64,000 bases of DNA from Sambucus nigra (taxonomy: Eukaryota > Streptophyta > Magnoliopsida > Dipsacales > Adoxaceae). The notes below the pieces were generated by a model. That model was not told the DNA's origin and searched no databases. It saw only the letters and a list, made by a program, of their open reading frames with translations. Of this stretch, positions 34,771-46,892 are shown one piece after another (within the stretch, counting starts at the first letter, position 1; each line of letters starts with the position of its first letter). Both the position numbers and the translations under genes were made by a program. The stretch is taken from the NCBI GenBank assembly GCA_949130495.1, contig OX422213.1, forward strand, positions 535,231,467-535,295,466, given 5' to 3'.

Positions 34771-35837
34771 TAATTAACAATTATATGTCGCATACCGCTA
34801 CACCATCGAAGAAGTTCAAGATCACATTCATATCAAGACGGATCTGAATAATCAAGGTTTTTCAACAAATAGCCTCCGTGGATTGAATTTGGTAAGGTTT
34901 TGGTTTAGAGTACCTTAATAATACACCTAGAGTATTGGGATCACTTTTTATAAAATAATTTCTTAAGTGTTGGAGCGGAGATATAAATATTTTTTCAAAA
35001 AATATATTTTCATAGTTTTTAAGGTAGTACATTTTCTGAAAGGATAAACAAAAAAAATTAATTTTTAATCATCTGGTTCGCACGACATCGCATCTGGTTC
35101 GAATGACATCATTTTTTGCTCGAACGAGACGTGTTGTCGCGCAATACTTCAAAAGACACCATCTCTCGTTCGAACGACACCACTACGTTAAAGTTCCTAT
35201 AAATTGGACTTTCCAACTCCGTTTTTCTCAAGAAGTATTTCACATTTTTCATTCTGCAAACACTGCATATTAGCAGAATACCTTTCGCTTCTTTATTTAA
35301 GGCTTAAAACCCTTTTTGTTTGTCAATTCACAAAATCCCGATACCTTTATGTGAGTTATTTTGGAACCCAAAGAACATACTTTGCTATTGTTCATCCTTT
35401 GTGGGGAGATATCTACAAGCGAGATCTGCGGGCTATTGTGGAGTGAGTCTTTATGAAGTTTATGATTGTGTGTCATTGAGGATCTTCTGCGTGTTGATTA
35501 TTTGCTGAAAACTGTGTGTCTGGAATACGTGTCCTTGTGGTATATCTGCGTGTGAACCATTGCTGATTTCTAGCCGATGCTTTGAAGGTTTGACGAAGAC
35601 ACTGTGCATTACACTTGTAGCTGATTATCAAGTTTTATGTAAGTTAATGGTCTTGTAAACTTGTCAAAGTTCTAGAAATAAAGATTTTTCCCTTCGGGGA
35701 AATTTCATGAATTTTGTATCGCATGCTTACTTGATTTGTTTTGACACATAGTTGCATATTTTAGGGATGAACCAAAATTAGTTTGAAATTAAGAAATTTG
35801 TGAAAACCACCGAGACAATAAATATTTTTCATTCTCA
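34771..35837 (+). repeat. Left LTR of the deleted Sirevirus-like element
   Basis: Shares AAGTTCAAGATCACATTC, AAGTTCCTATAAATTGGAC and GTTGCATATTTTAGGGAT with the right LTR, and ends CATTCTCA. CTATAAATTGGAC (35198-35210) is a good TATA box. The TTCGAACGA-type motifs lie upstream of it at 35070-35180. Confidence 0.85.
35070..35180. repeat. TTCGAACGA-type motif cluster in LTR
   Basis: Repeated CTGGTTCGAA, GCTCGAACGAGAC and CTCGTTCGAACGACACC just upstream of the TATA box. The same cluster, slightly changed, is at 41695-41805 in the partner LTR. Confidence 0.75.
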
Positions 35838-35838
35838 A

Positions 35839-35852
35839 ATTAGTATCAGAGC
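35839..35852 (+). other. Primer-binding site, one base altered
   Basis: ATTAGTATCAGAGCC-type site directly after the left LTR; standard plant copia sites read TTGGTATCAGAGC, so one G has become A. Confidence 0.8.
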
Positions 35853-35959
35853 CTGTTGCACTAATTTACCGTGTATATCCTGTAGCAATTTTTTGGGGTG
35901 GTTATTTGTGTTCCTCTCCTAATTTATTTTTCTTGATAAATTCTCATACTGTTGATGTT

Positions 35960-36745
35960 GTTAGTCAAGATGAGGTTGATAAAGCTCACGACCGTGCTGA
36001 AAAATTAACTCTTTTGAATTTGAAACTTTGCAAAAGAATTAAAATTTTGTAAGAATAAAATTATCTTTTTAAAAATAAGTTTGAATATTTGCAAACGTTT
36101 CAAACTCAAAGAGATGTTTGTCGTGAGCACTTTAGTAATTTGTGCAATGAATTTAATGCTTTAAACTTGTTCAAAAAAGAGAGTGATGATATAGTCCTTA
36201 TTTTAGAAAAAAGAATTGAAGGACTTTTAAAAATTCTAGAGTTCCCGTTTGTGCTATTAAGGATAAAAAATTAATCGATGATTTTACGGTACGTGAGAAG
36301 ACTCTTAGGGAAAATTTGCTCTTATTAAGGGTGAGCGAGATAATCTTTTAGGAATTCTTAAAATTTGAAAAATGAATCACTAAAATTGAAAGAGTCTAAT
36401 TCTTTGCTTGAGTCTCAAATTTTGAAGTTGAAAAATGATTTGAAAGACTCGAGTAGTTCGTGTAGTGATGGTAATGGCTCATCTTGTTCACATGCTTCAA
36501 GTGTTAAATCCAAGACCATTATTTATTTTAGAGGGTCAATAAATCCCAAGGACATTAGAAACGGTCAACCCATAGGTGTCATTCCACCCGTTTACACATG
36601 TTCATATTGTTGTAGGAAATGTCACCATAGGCGTTTTCGTTTCAATCTTCAAAAAGGTCCTAGGAAGTTTAAGTCTGTGTTCCCGTGGTTCCCAAAATCC
36701 CTATGCGTCGATGCACACCTATTTGGATTAGAAAATCACTTTTAG
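35960..36745 (+). pseudogene. Sirevirus gag C-terminal remnant
   Basis: In pieces: SQDEVDKAHDRAEKLTLLN (about 35960-36020), FQTQRDVCREHFSNLCNEFN (36098-36157), and LKESNSLLESQILKLKNDL (36380-36440). These make the long coiled-coil found in the C-terminal half of Sirevirus gags. A Ser-rich spacer follows. CSYCCRKCHHRRFRF (about 36596-36640) is a decayed zinc knuckle: the glycine before His is Cys and the last Cys is gone. The gag core, protease, integrase, RT and RNase H are absent. Either an internal deletion removed them or this was always a non-autonomous derivative. Confidence 0.75.
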
Positions 36746-38393
36746 AGGCACTAGATTTTAGACATATTGATTTTCATTTGCTTGCACATGATTCTTTTCT
36801 TGCCATATCATATAGATGATTGTGTTTGCATGATTGTCATACGCTAGTTGTGCTTCTTGATATATTCTTGCTAGTGTTATGACATGTGTACTTTTTGTAT
36901 TAGTTTTTTTTAACATTTTGGAAAAATACAAAAAGATTTTATTTTGATAAAATTTGAAAAATCCAAAAAGATTTTTGTATTTTGTTTAGCACCGTATATG
37001 AATTGAAATTTAGGAAGATCGAGTCACAATTTCATTCCATTTATCCATGAGACTATTTGATAGTGTTTTAAGACAATAAGTCATGTCATTCATGTGCTTT
37101 ATAGTGTTTGGATTAATTAAGATCTAATTAAATGTTATTACCTACATGATTGACTCATTATTTCCATTGATGCATACGATCACGAATTTGTTTGAATATT
37201 TTTCTTGTTGAATCACATGTTGGTTATGTGTTTTCATCTCAATTTTATCTATTAAAATGAACTAAATGCGATAAAACAAGATAATAAAAGGTGTGCATGT
37301 TTTAAACCGTTTGCCGTGAGTTTCTGTGAATTTTAAAAAAAGGGGAAAGGCTATGAAAGGTACACATCTATCCTTTACGATTAAGCCATCGTTTAATTGG
37401 ACCTAAAAAATTGAGGTATTTTAATTATTCGGGGTCAAAGAGGTTTAAAAGAGCCCAAAAAAATTTAAAGGCAGTAAAAAGAAATCTATGCCAAAAAGGG
37501 GCCATTAGGTTTATTCACCAATTCTCTAATGTTTGAGAATTTAGATCACCTTCAAAAAAAAAAAATATATATATATGAGGGAGTTTGGTTGGAGAATTAA
37601 AACGGCTTTGCACGTCCTTAAAAAGTCTTGAAAAGCGTTAAAAAAATTTTAGACGTTATTGGTGTGAAAATCATGTAGACTTTGATTTGTTGATTTTGAT
37701 TTAAGACGATGTCATCTAAATTCAACACATTTACACCTAAGGATGATTTTGATGCTCATTCGTTAGGAATACATAATATGCATCGTGCACATATTACATG
37801 ATTGAGTTTTATTTCCTATCGAATCTGTTCACACCCATTTATACCGTTTCCACGATTTGATTATCTTAGTACGAATTCATGGTGTGTGTGTGTTTGTAAC
37901 ACTTTTTTATAAAAATCAAAAATAAAAAATAGTTTGTGTAGTTTTTTGATCATATCTTGCATTGAGCACGTTTGTCATATTTATTTTCCTTTGTTTACCG
38001 TGACACCCCGATTTGATTTATTTGGTTTATTCTTTTCGTAGTCTATTTCGAATAAATAAAAAAGGGGGAGAACGGATTATGATACTATGGGGGAGTTTAA
38101 GTATGGGGGAGATTTGATTATGCTTTCATGTTTATGCTTTATATCATTTCAAACTCGATACGTCATGAGGTTTTTACTTTGTCTCATGTGTATAGATATA
38201 ATTGAAGATTTTTGGATTGCACACCCTAATGATGACAAAGAATGTTTGAAGTTTGTTGAAGATTGAAAAAGTTTGAAGACTTGTCATTTACCTTTTCAGT
38301 TTTGGGTTCATGGGAGGGTAGATTTGTATAGGTTATATTTTGATTGACAATTCATATATTTTTATTTTACCGGCATAGACATAGGGGGAGATT
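36746..38393 (+). other. Non-coding interior with spaced purine tracts
   Basis: No open frame of note. Purine tracts AAAAAGGGGGAGAACGG (38061-38077), TATGGGGGAG (38087-38096 and 38103-38112) and CATAGGGGGAGATT (38380-38393) lead up to the right LTR. Multiple tracts of this kind are a Sirevirus feature. Confidence 0.7.
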
Positions 38394-41300
38394 TGTAAGG
38401 ACATTTTTGTCCGTTATCAATTTATATGTTGTATACCAATATACTGTTGAGGAAGTTCAAGATCACATTCACATCAAGACGGATCCGAATAATCAAGGTT
38501 CTTCAACAAATAGCCTCAACGGATTGACTTTGATAAGGTTTTGTTTTAGAGTTACCTTAATAATACACTTAGAATATTGGGAACATTTTTTATAAAATAA
38601 TTTTCTAAGTGTTGGATGTAATACCCCGTATTTTTATGGCTTTTAAATTTAGGGATTTATTAAATTTAAATTGAGATATTAATTTAATATTAATCCAAAA
38701 AATTATTTTAAATATTTACTAGTGTGATGAGAGTTAGTAATTATTAGAAATTTGTTGAATATTACTTAATGAGTAAAGTAATATGTACAGTTGAATTGAT
38801 TAAAATTGTCACGGGTGAATAATATGACAATTATGGAAATTAAGTCGGGCGTGCCTGTGTCGTGTCGGGACTAAATTATTATTATAAAAAGGGAATAAAT
38901 TATAAGTCGCACGTATGGTCTTTTCGAGTACGCCAATGTGTCGGGAAGGGTTGAGATAGTTAGGAAAGTGTACCCGGGGGGTAGTTTGGGTCTCGGGACG
39001 TTTTTAGGCCTAACCGGCACCCCAGAGGGGTAATTTAGTCATTTTCAAATTAGGCCTTAATTAAATGACGAAAATTGGGACATTATTATCAGATATTAAA
39101 AGATTCTTCTAGGGTTAACACTCTCAAAAAGATATAACGACAATGAGAGGAAGAAAGGAAAAAACTTTCCAAGAAATCCAAGGCCAAGAACAAATTCAAT
39201 TGCACCACCACCACCGCCAAAACATAGATCGTAAGACGAGGAATGCAGCCATATCCTTATCACCAAAAAATCAGACCCTTGAATCCGAGGCAAGTATCTA
39301 TCTTGCTACTTTTATAGTTGATGTTTCACCCATGTTAGAATAGGATTGATAATTATATGTTTCATGTAAGAATTTGAGGATTTAGGGAATTTAAATCACA
39401 TGTTTTGGAGGAAATATACATATTCTGAAAATCTCAACATATGTAGAGGATTACCCACGAAATTGTATTGATTTAGAAGTGAGAAATCTGGAAAAAAAAT
39501 TAGAAGAATGGAAGTTTAATGTAAAATTAGGGTTCTTGATAATTATGATGAATTCCCCCTTTAATTCAATACTTTTGATGAATTTGTACATGCTTCACGT
39601 AGGAAAATCATGTATATGGTTATATGTAACCGGTAGTAAATTTGTTTGGGAGTTTGGGGATCATTAATGGAGTTTTGGTCGAGGTTAGAAAAGAAAACCC
39701 GTAGTTAACAATGGCAGAATTCGGAACACGTGCTTGATCGATCGATCGACCCCTTTCCTCGATCGATCGACCCCTCCTGAAAAACTGCATATTTTTCCCT
39801 TTTTGTTTAATCCGGATAAAATACGTAAGAACCCTTGAATATCATTTAAAGAGTATAATGGGACATGAAGATGCACAGTAGTGACTAAGTAGACTCTGTT
39901 GAGTGAAATTTTATATGAGATGAAATTGTGGGTTAACGCGGGGGGGGGGGGGGGTGCATCACACATTGGAAATCGTGCTTTTGTTCACTAAAGAATTAAG
40001 AGACTCGTGAAAGACTTAGACCAGAAGGTTAGAGAGGGTGTACCTACTGAAATTATATTTAGTAAGAGATAATACTTCGAGAGATGAGAAGTAAGTACGA
40101 AATGATTATAATTGAGAATAAAAGAGATAAATCATTTATACGAGATAATTGGGTAAAATTGTACTAAGTACGGTTAATAATAATTATTATGGGTCATGAG
40201 AAAACCTAATTGGAAATTTGAATATTTATATATGGTCGTGTGATTGTTCATATAGTAAATATTATTTCAAAATAATCATACTCGCGCTACTTGCTATTAT
40301 GGAAGTTGCCGCGCCGGGACAGTCTTATCTCGATGGAACCTTTATGGGGGATATTGACTTGTACACTAGAACATAGGATTCCTTGGTACAGGCTATCTGA
40401 GAATGATAGTCAAATGGTCCTAAAAGACGTGAGGGGTATGTGCTGACCTTTTAGTGACTTGGAACTATGCTTCGCCTCCATTTTGTGTGTATTGTGTTAA
40501 TACAGTTCGAGAGTGATTCCGAACTATTATTTCCCTTAGTACGAGAGATACGGGGACTTGATAGCAGAGTATGCCAGAACCATAGATTTTATATGGGGTG
40601 ACAATAGTATACATATTATATGAGTAATTAATATATGTATACGTATATATGGAAATCTTTTATTGTGCGTATAAGTAGTTAAGTATTTAATAAATGCTCT
40701 AAACTTTCTATTAAGTGTCCGAGAACTTTGTAACAGTACTGAGATATTCTAAGTAACGTAAGTAATCATGAAAAGAATGATCTCTAAACTAAATATCATA
40801 GCCTTGATTAATTTTAGAAATCAAACTTTATGGGAACAAGTTAGATAGACTTATGAAATTTATCAGTACGGTAGACGTGCACACTAGATGAGAGGTGAGA
40901 TTTTTCAAGAGGGTGTCTTATACTAACATGGTTGTTACATTAGCTGGTAAGTATTTTAAATACTTACTAAACTATTTTACACTCAGGCTCTAACCCGTTT
41001 CCTGTCATTTTTCTCTCTCTTGGATATATATGTATGTATTACAGGTGCCCAGCCACAAGGGCGTCATACATAGGTTCTTTGGATTGGACGTGCTGCAGCT
41101 TATGCGGAAGTTGCAGACCCTTATTTTAGACGACCTCTTCATTGATTATGTTCTTGTTTTAGTTATGCTTAGTTAGGGCATGTGTCACTTGATTTCCTAT
41201 TCCGTTTGGATTTGTCACAGATTTATGTTTATTTATATTTCCAGTATTCCGTACTCATTGGGAGTGAACTCTTGTCAGGATGATTTCATTTGTGGTTCTT

Positions 41301-42445
41301 TAACTTGGTTTGGTTAATTTTAGATGGCTTAATTCTTTTGTGTTGTTTGTCATCCTTAGCATTTGTGTGATTCTTAAACTGATGAATTTTTAAAAAGGTT
41401 TTCATATTGGAATTTAATAAAATGGAAATAAGACTTTAAATTGTTTTGACACTTAGCTTAATTATTTAGGGTGTTTAAATTAGAAATATTTATTTTGCGA
41501 TAGTGATGCTAAGAATGAACCGACCGTTCACCTTGATTTTAATTTAATAAAGGACTGATCACCCAGTATTTAATTAGGTGGGGTGTCACATTGGAGTGGA
41601 GCTGTAAATATTTTTTCAAAAAATATTTTTTCATAGTTTTTAAGGTAATACATTTTCTGAAAGGATAAAAGAAAAAAAATTATTTTTTAATCATTAGGTT
41701 CAAACGGTATCGCATCTGGTTCGAACGACATCGTTTTTCGCTCGAACAAGACGTGTTGTCGCGCGATACTTCAAACGACATCATCTCTCATTCAAACGAC
41801 ACCACCACCTTAAAGTTCCTATAAATTGGACTTTCCAACTCCATTTTTCTCAAGAATTCTTTCACGTTTTTCATTATGCAAACACTGCATATCAGCAGAA
41901 TACTTTTGGCTTCTTCATTTAAGGCTTAAAACCCTTTTTGTTTTTCAATTCACAAAATTCCGATATCTTTATGTGAGTTGTTTTGGAACCCAAAGAACAT
42001 ACTTTGCTATTGTTCATCCTTTATGGGGATAGCTCTACAATCGAGAGTTGTGTGCTATTGTGGAGTGAGTCTCTACTAAGTTTATGATTGCGTGTCATTG
42101 AGGATCTTTTGCGTGTTGATTCTTTATTGAAGACTGCGTGTCCTTGTGGTATAGCTCTGTGTGAACCATTTCTGATTTCTAGCTGATGCTTTGAAGGTTT
42201 GACGAAGACACTATGCATTACACTTGTGGGCGATTATCAGGTTGTATGTAAGTCAATGGTCTTGTAAACTTATCAAAGTTCTAGAAATAATGATTTTTTC
42301 CTTCGGGGATTTCTCCTGAATTTTGTGTCACATGCTTACTTGATTTATTTTGACACGTAGTTGCATATTTTAGGGATCAACTAAAATTGGTTTAGAATTA
42401 GGGAATTTGTAAAAACCACCGGGGCAATTAATATTTTGCATTCTC
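38394..42445 (+). repeat. Right LTR of the deleted Sirevirus-like element, split
   Basis: Starts TGTAAGGACATTTTTG after a purine tract and ends CATTCTCA. Bases 38617-41590 are a foreign solo LTR; without it and one TTGGA copy the LTR is about 1.07 kb and lines up with 34771-35837 throughout. The TATA box CTATAAATTGGAC recurs at 41819-41831. Confidence 0.85.
38617..41590 (+). mobile_element. Solo LTR with perfect TTGGA target duplication
   Basis: Starts TGTAATACCCCGTATTTTT and ends GGGGTGTCACA, with TTGGA directly on both sides (38612-38616 and 41591-41595). At 2974 bases it has no primer site or coding domain. The TGTAATACCCCG start is of gypsy (Tekay-like) style. It carries a G15 run (39940-39954) and a double GATCGATCGACCCC motif (39740-39776). 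The likely origin is recombination between LTRs of a full element. Short open frames inside are noise. Confidence 0.9.
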
Positions 42446-42629
42446 AACCAACGTGTGAAATCAAGAGTTTCTTACCATTTTCAACTGTTATGGTTTCAAC
42501 TCCATTATAAGGAGCATAATCATCAAATTTATCGATATTAGAAGAAACATGATTTGTAGCTCCAGTGTCAGTATACCAAGCCATGTCACACCCAAAATCA
42601 GATATATCATTAGTTATCATGTAAGCCAC
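42444..42629 (-). pseudogene. Copia protease N-terminal part (short-LTR element)
   Basis: The minus strand reads DMAWYTDTGATNHVSSNIDKF then ITVENGKKLLISHVG. DTGA is the catalytic aspartate motif of the copia protease. The frame is cut at 42445 by the deleted Sirevirus-like element and resumes at 34770. Just upstream (about 42790-42660) a damaged zinc-knuckle region, with a CYKYGH-like piece, links it to gag. Confidence 0.85.
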
Positions 42630-42639
42630 ATGATCATAA

Positions 42640-43629
42640 TCTTCATCTTATCCTTCTTGATCACAAATATATGCATGAGGCCCTACTGAGTTTGCAGATT
42701 TGCTAATAGGAGTCTTGAATTATCAATCAAACCTATAATGGCATATAGCAGCTGAGTGTCCATACTTGTAACATACTTAACAAATGAGTTTGTTTCCTGG
42801 AAATCCAGCTTTAGCATTTAATCCACCTCTTTTAAGACCACTATTAGATCCAAGAAATTTACTAAAACCACGACCATTATTATTTGATAAACCAATATTT
42901 TGACCCCCGATGTCCATAAGAATAATTAAACCATCATGGACCATTGTTGAAGGTTAAATTGGTAGCCATTTTCATTGAGAGATCAGTGATAGTAAGATGT
43001 CTCTCAAGCCTACTTTCATGAGTTAAAATAAGAGCTGGAACTTCTTCAAAAGATAATGAATCATATCACGTAGTGATGTTGACCACTATAGGATTAAAGT
43101 CTGGGCCCAAGTCATTAAGCAAATTGGTAATCAGTTCATTATCTTCAACACAATAGCCAGTAGTGGCTAAATTATCTGTTAGACTTTTGAGATTATAACA
43201 GTAACCAGTGATTGAAAGATTCCCTTTAGAAATAGACTAAAGTTAATTCTTGATTTGATGAAGTCTAGCTTTAGTTCTACTGGAATATTTTTGTTTTAAG
43301 GCTTTCCAGATTGAGGAAGAACTTATGAAAGTAACAATAGATGCAAGGACTGCTTCTTTCATGGATGATCGTAGTCAACTTAGAGGAAGTTGATCACGAT
43401 GAAATCATGTGGAGTATTCGGGGTTCAAGAAATCATTAGCAAGAAATTGAGAATGTTTTCCTTCATTAAGAACAATTTCATCTAAGCCATGCCCTATGAC
43501 AATAGGAATGACTTGAGATTTCCATGAAAGATAGTTTGAGCGATCAAGTTTGATGGTAAGGGATGAAACAGGAGAATTAGAAAAAGGATTCCAGTTGGAA
43601 AAACCTCCTTTGGAGGTTGAGGTTGACAT
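42640..43629 (-). pseudogene. Copia gag (short-LTR element)
   Basis: Start ATG at 43629-43627 (MSTSTSKGGFSNWNPFSN). The open stretch to 43405 has LTIKLDRSNYLSWKSQVIP, the copia gag opening, and GHGLDEIVL. After a stop, scattered frames give SSSIWKALKQKYSS, ARLHQIKN, LSITGYCYNLKSLTDNLA and LINDLGPDFNPIV-like pieces (about 43310-43090), the UBN2-type gag core. Many stops and shifts. The earlier ATG at 43656 lies in the primer-site leader and is less likely. Confidence 0.82.
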
Positions 43630-43648
43630 AGTGAAAAAACTAACCAAC

Positions 43649-43660
43649 GCTCTCATACCA
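43649..43660 (-). other. Primer-binding site, short-LTR copia
   Basis: The minus strand reads TGGTATGAGAGC directly at the LTR end. It is the Met-tRNA-type site with one change (C to G). Confidence 0.82.
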
Positions 43661-43912
43661 TAAAAGGATTCTATGAGTAAAGCAATATAAGAGAGAACTT
43701 AATGAAGAACTCACAAATGATCAATAAGAATAATGAGCATTTAATCTATTCACGTATTTATAGCTACGTTACAACAAATGAAATGAAACTACATCTAACA
43801 GACTAACTGCATAACTAATGATAAGAACCAATCTAACTGACTTAATAGTTCTAAAAAACTAACAAACTGTTTTAACTAATCATTGACCAAAGGGTCTTTA
43901 TTAGATTGATAG
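43661..43912 (-). repeat. 5' LTR of the short-LTR copia element
   Basis: 252 bases paired with 31336-31578, bordered by the primer site on one side and AGATT (43913-43917) on the other. The LTRs do not show clean TG/CA ends, probably through mutation. Confidence 0.87.
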
Positions 43913-43917
43913 TAATT

Positions 43918-44701
<784 letters not shown>

Positions 44702-45055
44702 AAGACTCTCCTATATCATACTCTCTACATCACTAGGCCATAAGAAACCTTTTTTTTTTAATTTTTTTAACTTTCGTCTTTAGATTAACCTTTCAAGAAA
44801 CACATATTCAAAAGATTAGGTCAATATGCATTTTCTAGCTATTTTAAAAAAATTCACAAAATTCTGCTGACGCGAACCTTAATGTATTTTTAGGAGTTTT
44901 TTTGTTTGATTTGAAAAAAATACCTAGAAATTGTATTTTGACTTAAATTTTTGAACATGTGTTAATTGGAAGGTTAACTCCATGGGTAAAATAAAAAAAG
45001 TATTTTAGGACTTAAAGTTAGGTGTGATGTAGAAAGCATGATGAATAAGAGCCTT

Positions 45056-45056
<1 letters not shown>

Positions 45057-45132
<76 letters not shown>
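45057..45132. repeat. Compound microsatellite (CT)n(AT)n
   Basis: About 17 CT units (45057-45090), then about 19 AT units (45095-45132), ending right beside the MITE at 45140. Open frames across it encode only dipeptide repeats and are not genes. Confidence 0.95.
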
Positions 45133-45136
<4 letters not shown>

Positions 45137-45139
45137 ATG

Positions 45140-45314
45140 CTCCTGTGCGGACTAGTCCGCATTATAAGAATGCGGACCGGACATTTGTCACCTAACGGTG
45201 CGCTTAGAAATTATCGCCTAAATTATAGGCACACTCTCTCTCTTTTCTGGGCTCACCGCCAGGTGACACATGTCCGGTCCGCATTCTTAAAATGCGGACT
45301 AGTCAGCACAAGAG
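45140..45314. mobile_element. MITE with 54-base terminal inverted repeats
   Basis: Left arm 45140-45193 (starts CTCCTGTGCGGACTAGTCCG) and right arm 45261-45314 (ends AGTCAGCACAAGAG) are reverse complements with four mismatches in 54 bases. About 67 bases lie between, with no coding sequence. AT dinucleotide runs on both sides hide the TSD, so the superfamily is not resolved. Each arm contains the palindrome GACTAGTC. Confidence 0.88.
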
Positions 45315-45317
45315 TAG

Positions 45318-45319
<2 letters not shown>

Positions 45320-45376
<57 letters not shown>
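45320..45376. repeat. (TA)n microsatellite
   Basis: About 28 TA units directly right of the MITE, suggesting that the MITE split one longer AT tract (45095-45132 plus 45320-45376). Confidence 0.95.
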
Positions 45377-45377
<1 letters not shown>

Positions 45378-45756
45378 CACCGTTGCTTTATTCAAATATA
45401 TGTACAAATGGATATCTTTCTTCTTAAACAATATGATACATCTTTAAAATGAAAATCAAAAACTCTAAATAAATTCTAAACTCACAAACCAACTATATTT
45501 TTTCAGAGACCGATGCTGGAAAATCCATTTTACTCCACCACACTGAGCCATAAATCATAAAAAAGATTAAGCATATGTGCCTGTCTACAATGGCAGAACT
45601 AGGATTTGGAGTCGATGGGTGCGGATGTTGCGGTCAATGTTGGGATTTGGTTGTAGAAGTCTTGAAGTCGATTTTTTAGGGTTATTTTTTATTTTCAGCA
45701 ATTTTTCAGCCCGAGCAAACTTTAACATTTTTTTTCAGCAAATAAAAATATGAAGG

Positions 45757-46171
45757 TTCTAAAAAACACGGGGCGTGATCGAGGTGTAGAGGTCAAGCCT
45801 TAAGCCTTAAAAGCCTAGGCGGGTTTAAGCGTAAAAAGGCGTGAAAATGCGTTTAGACCTTCTTAATATATTTTTAATATTTTAAAACCATAACAACGCT
45901 ATTAAAATACTAAACTTGTACATATCATAAAAATATGTCTGAATATATGAAAATTAAAATACTATTTGATTATTTTAGATGAGATAATGGTCTGGTTAGT
46001 TAAAAAATTCTTTAAAAGGCGATATCGTTTCACTAAAGCATTGTTGTTTTTAGAAAAAAATTCGCCTTAAGGGTTTTATTAAGAATAAGGCGTAAAAAAC
46101 TTAAGGCGAGGCGTTTCGCCCAAGCCTTAAGCCTAGAATGCCTAGGCGAAGCCTAAGCGAGTTTTTTAGAA
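45757..46171. repeat. Fold-back-like segment with GCCTAGGCG repeats
   Basis: TTCTAAAAAACACG (45757-45770) is mirrored by CGAGTTTTTTAGAA (46158-46171), with one mismatch in 14. Inside, CAAGCCTTAAGCC and GCCTAGGCG recur near both ends in direct and partly inverted form. It may be a MITE nested in the hAT element; no clear TSD was found. Confidence 0.55.
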
Positions 46172-46526
46172 TAGTGAAAAATATAAAACCTCAACATAAT
46201 ATTTTCCAAAATTTAATCTAATAGTTTGAATTATATTTCCGCAATTTAAATTAGCAAATCTTTCACCAAATATATTTTCAACATATAAAAATTGACAACC
46301 AAATATTTCTCACTCCTACACTGTCCACAATTATAAATTAGCAAATAAATATTTCATCCAAATATATTTACAACAAATAAATAATAATTAAATAAAATAT
46401 ATTTCAATAAATTTTATATATTTTCATAACCCAGAAATGTTTCACGAAATTAATTTTCATGAATATTTCATCAAAAACTAAAAAACAATCTTGATAAAAT
46501 TATATACATACATGTCTATACAGCTA

Positions 46527-46892
46527 CTAAACCAAAGTAAACAAATATTTCTTTCCACAACTCAACAATATAACCATAAACTTCTTTGAGATCAGTGAAT
46601 TAAAGTTTTCAATTTTTGGAAAAGAAAAAGCATATAAAATAACAAGATTTATGCAGAGAGTCAAGAGAAAGATACCAATCGTGAAATACTCTCCCATTTG
46701 TTGCAGATACAATAAAGAAATACATGTAGAAGAAACTCGAGGATCGATTAAGAGAAAAAAAGCTACCGTCGGGGAGCAGGATCGCAACAAAAAGTTGGGA
46801 AAATGAACTGACTTAGAGATAGAGGAGGGAATTATAAAGTCAGATGTTAGGGTTTTCTTAATTCGAAAAGTGGGGTGGACATCGAAAATCAT
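46527..46892 (-). other. Open frame of 121 codons in the hAT element, unrecognised
   Basis: Minus strand. The protein is hydrophobic, with a likely membrane-spanning stretch (GIFLLTLCINLVILYAF). The DNA looks less like a coding exon than like a plant 5' leader: AAACCCTAAC (46846-46855 on the minus strand), CT-rich tract, then a short ATGGGAGAG-like start. It may be the leader of the lost transposase gene or a captured host fragment. I do not assign a function. Confidence 0.3.

Larger units (their letters stand above)
34771..42445 (+). mobile_element. Deleted Sirevirus-like element, no pol
   Basis: Two related LTRs (about 34771-35837; 38394-38616 plus 41596-42445) flank 2.6 kb with only a gag C-terminal remnant and spaced purine tracts. 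The right LTR is split by a solo LTR. The primer site after the left LTR is TTAGTATCAGAGCC, one base off the Met-tRNA consensus. The left LTR lacks the first 25-40 bases present at 38394, so the left border is approximate. Flanking AACAA (34776-34780) and ACCAA (42446-42450) are a weak TSD candidate. It sits in the protease region of the short-LTR copia element. Confidence 0.8.
31336..43912 (-). mobile_element. Short-LTR Ty1-copia retrotransposon, interrupted
   Basis: Minus-strand order: LTR 43912-43661, primer site 43660-43649, gag 43629 to about 42650, protease from 42629, a 7.7-kb insertion (42445 to about 34771), remaining protease-integrase 34770-33100, RT 33085-32282, RNase H to 31630, purine tract GAGGGGGGAT (31588-31579) and LTR 31578-31336. 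AGATT flanks both sides (31331-31335 and 43913-43917). LTRs of about 250 bases and the WYTDTGATNHV protease suit an Ale/Ivana-like copia lineage. Both integrase and gag are damaged, so it is dead. Confidence 0.88.

Noticed and set aside
34776..34780. AACAA as TSD of the deleted Sirevirus-like element with ACCAA at 42446-42450
   Set aside because: Only four of five bases match and the left LTR appears truncated, so it is kept as a weak candidate and not used for borders.
39940..39954. G15 run, with similar G-runs at 47776 and 52171
   Set aside because: A single homopolymer each; G-quadruplex potential is possible, but sequencing slippage is as likely, so no separate element is called.
45038..45427. 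129-codon frame with Ser-Leu and Ile-Tyr dipeptides
   Set aside because: It runs through CT and AT microsatellites and a MITE, so it is not a gene.
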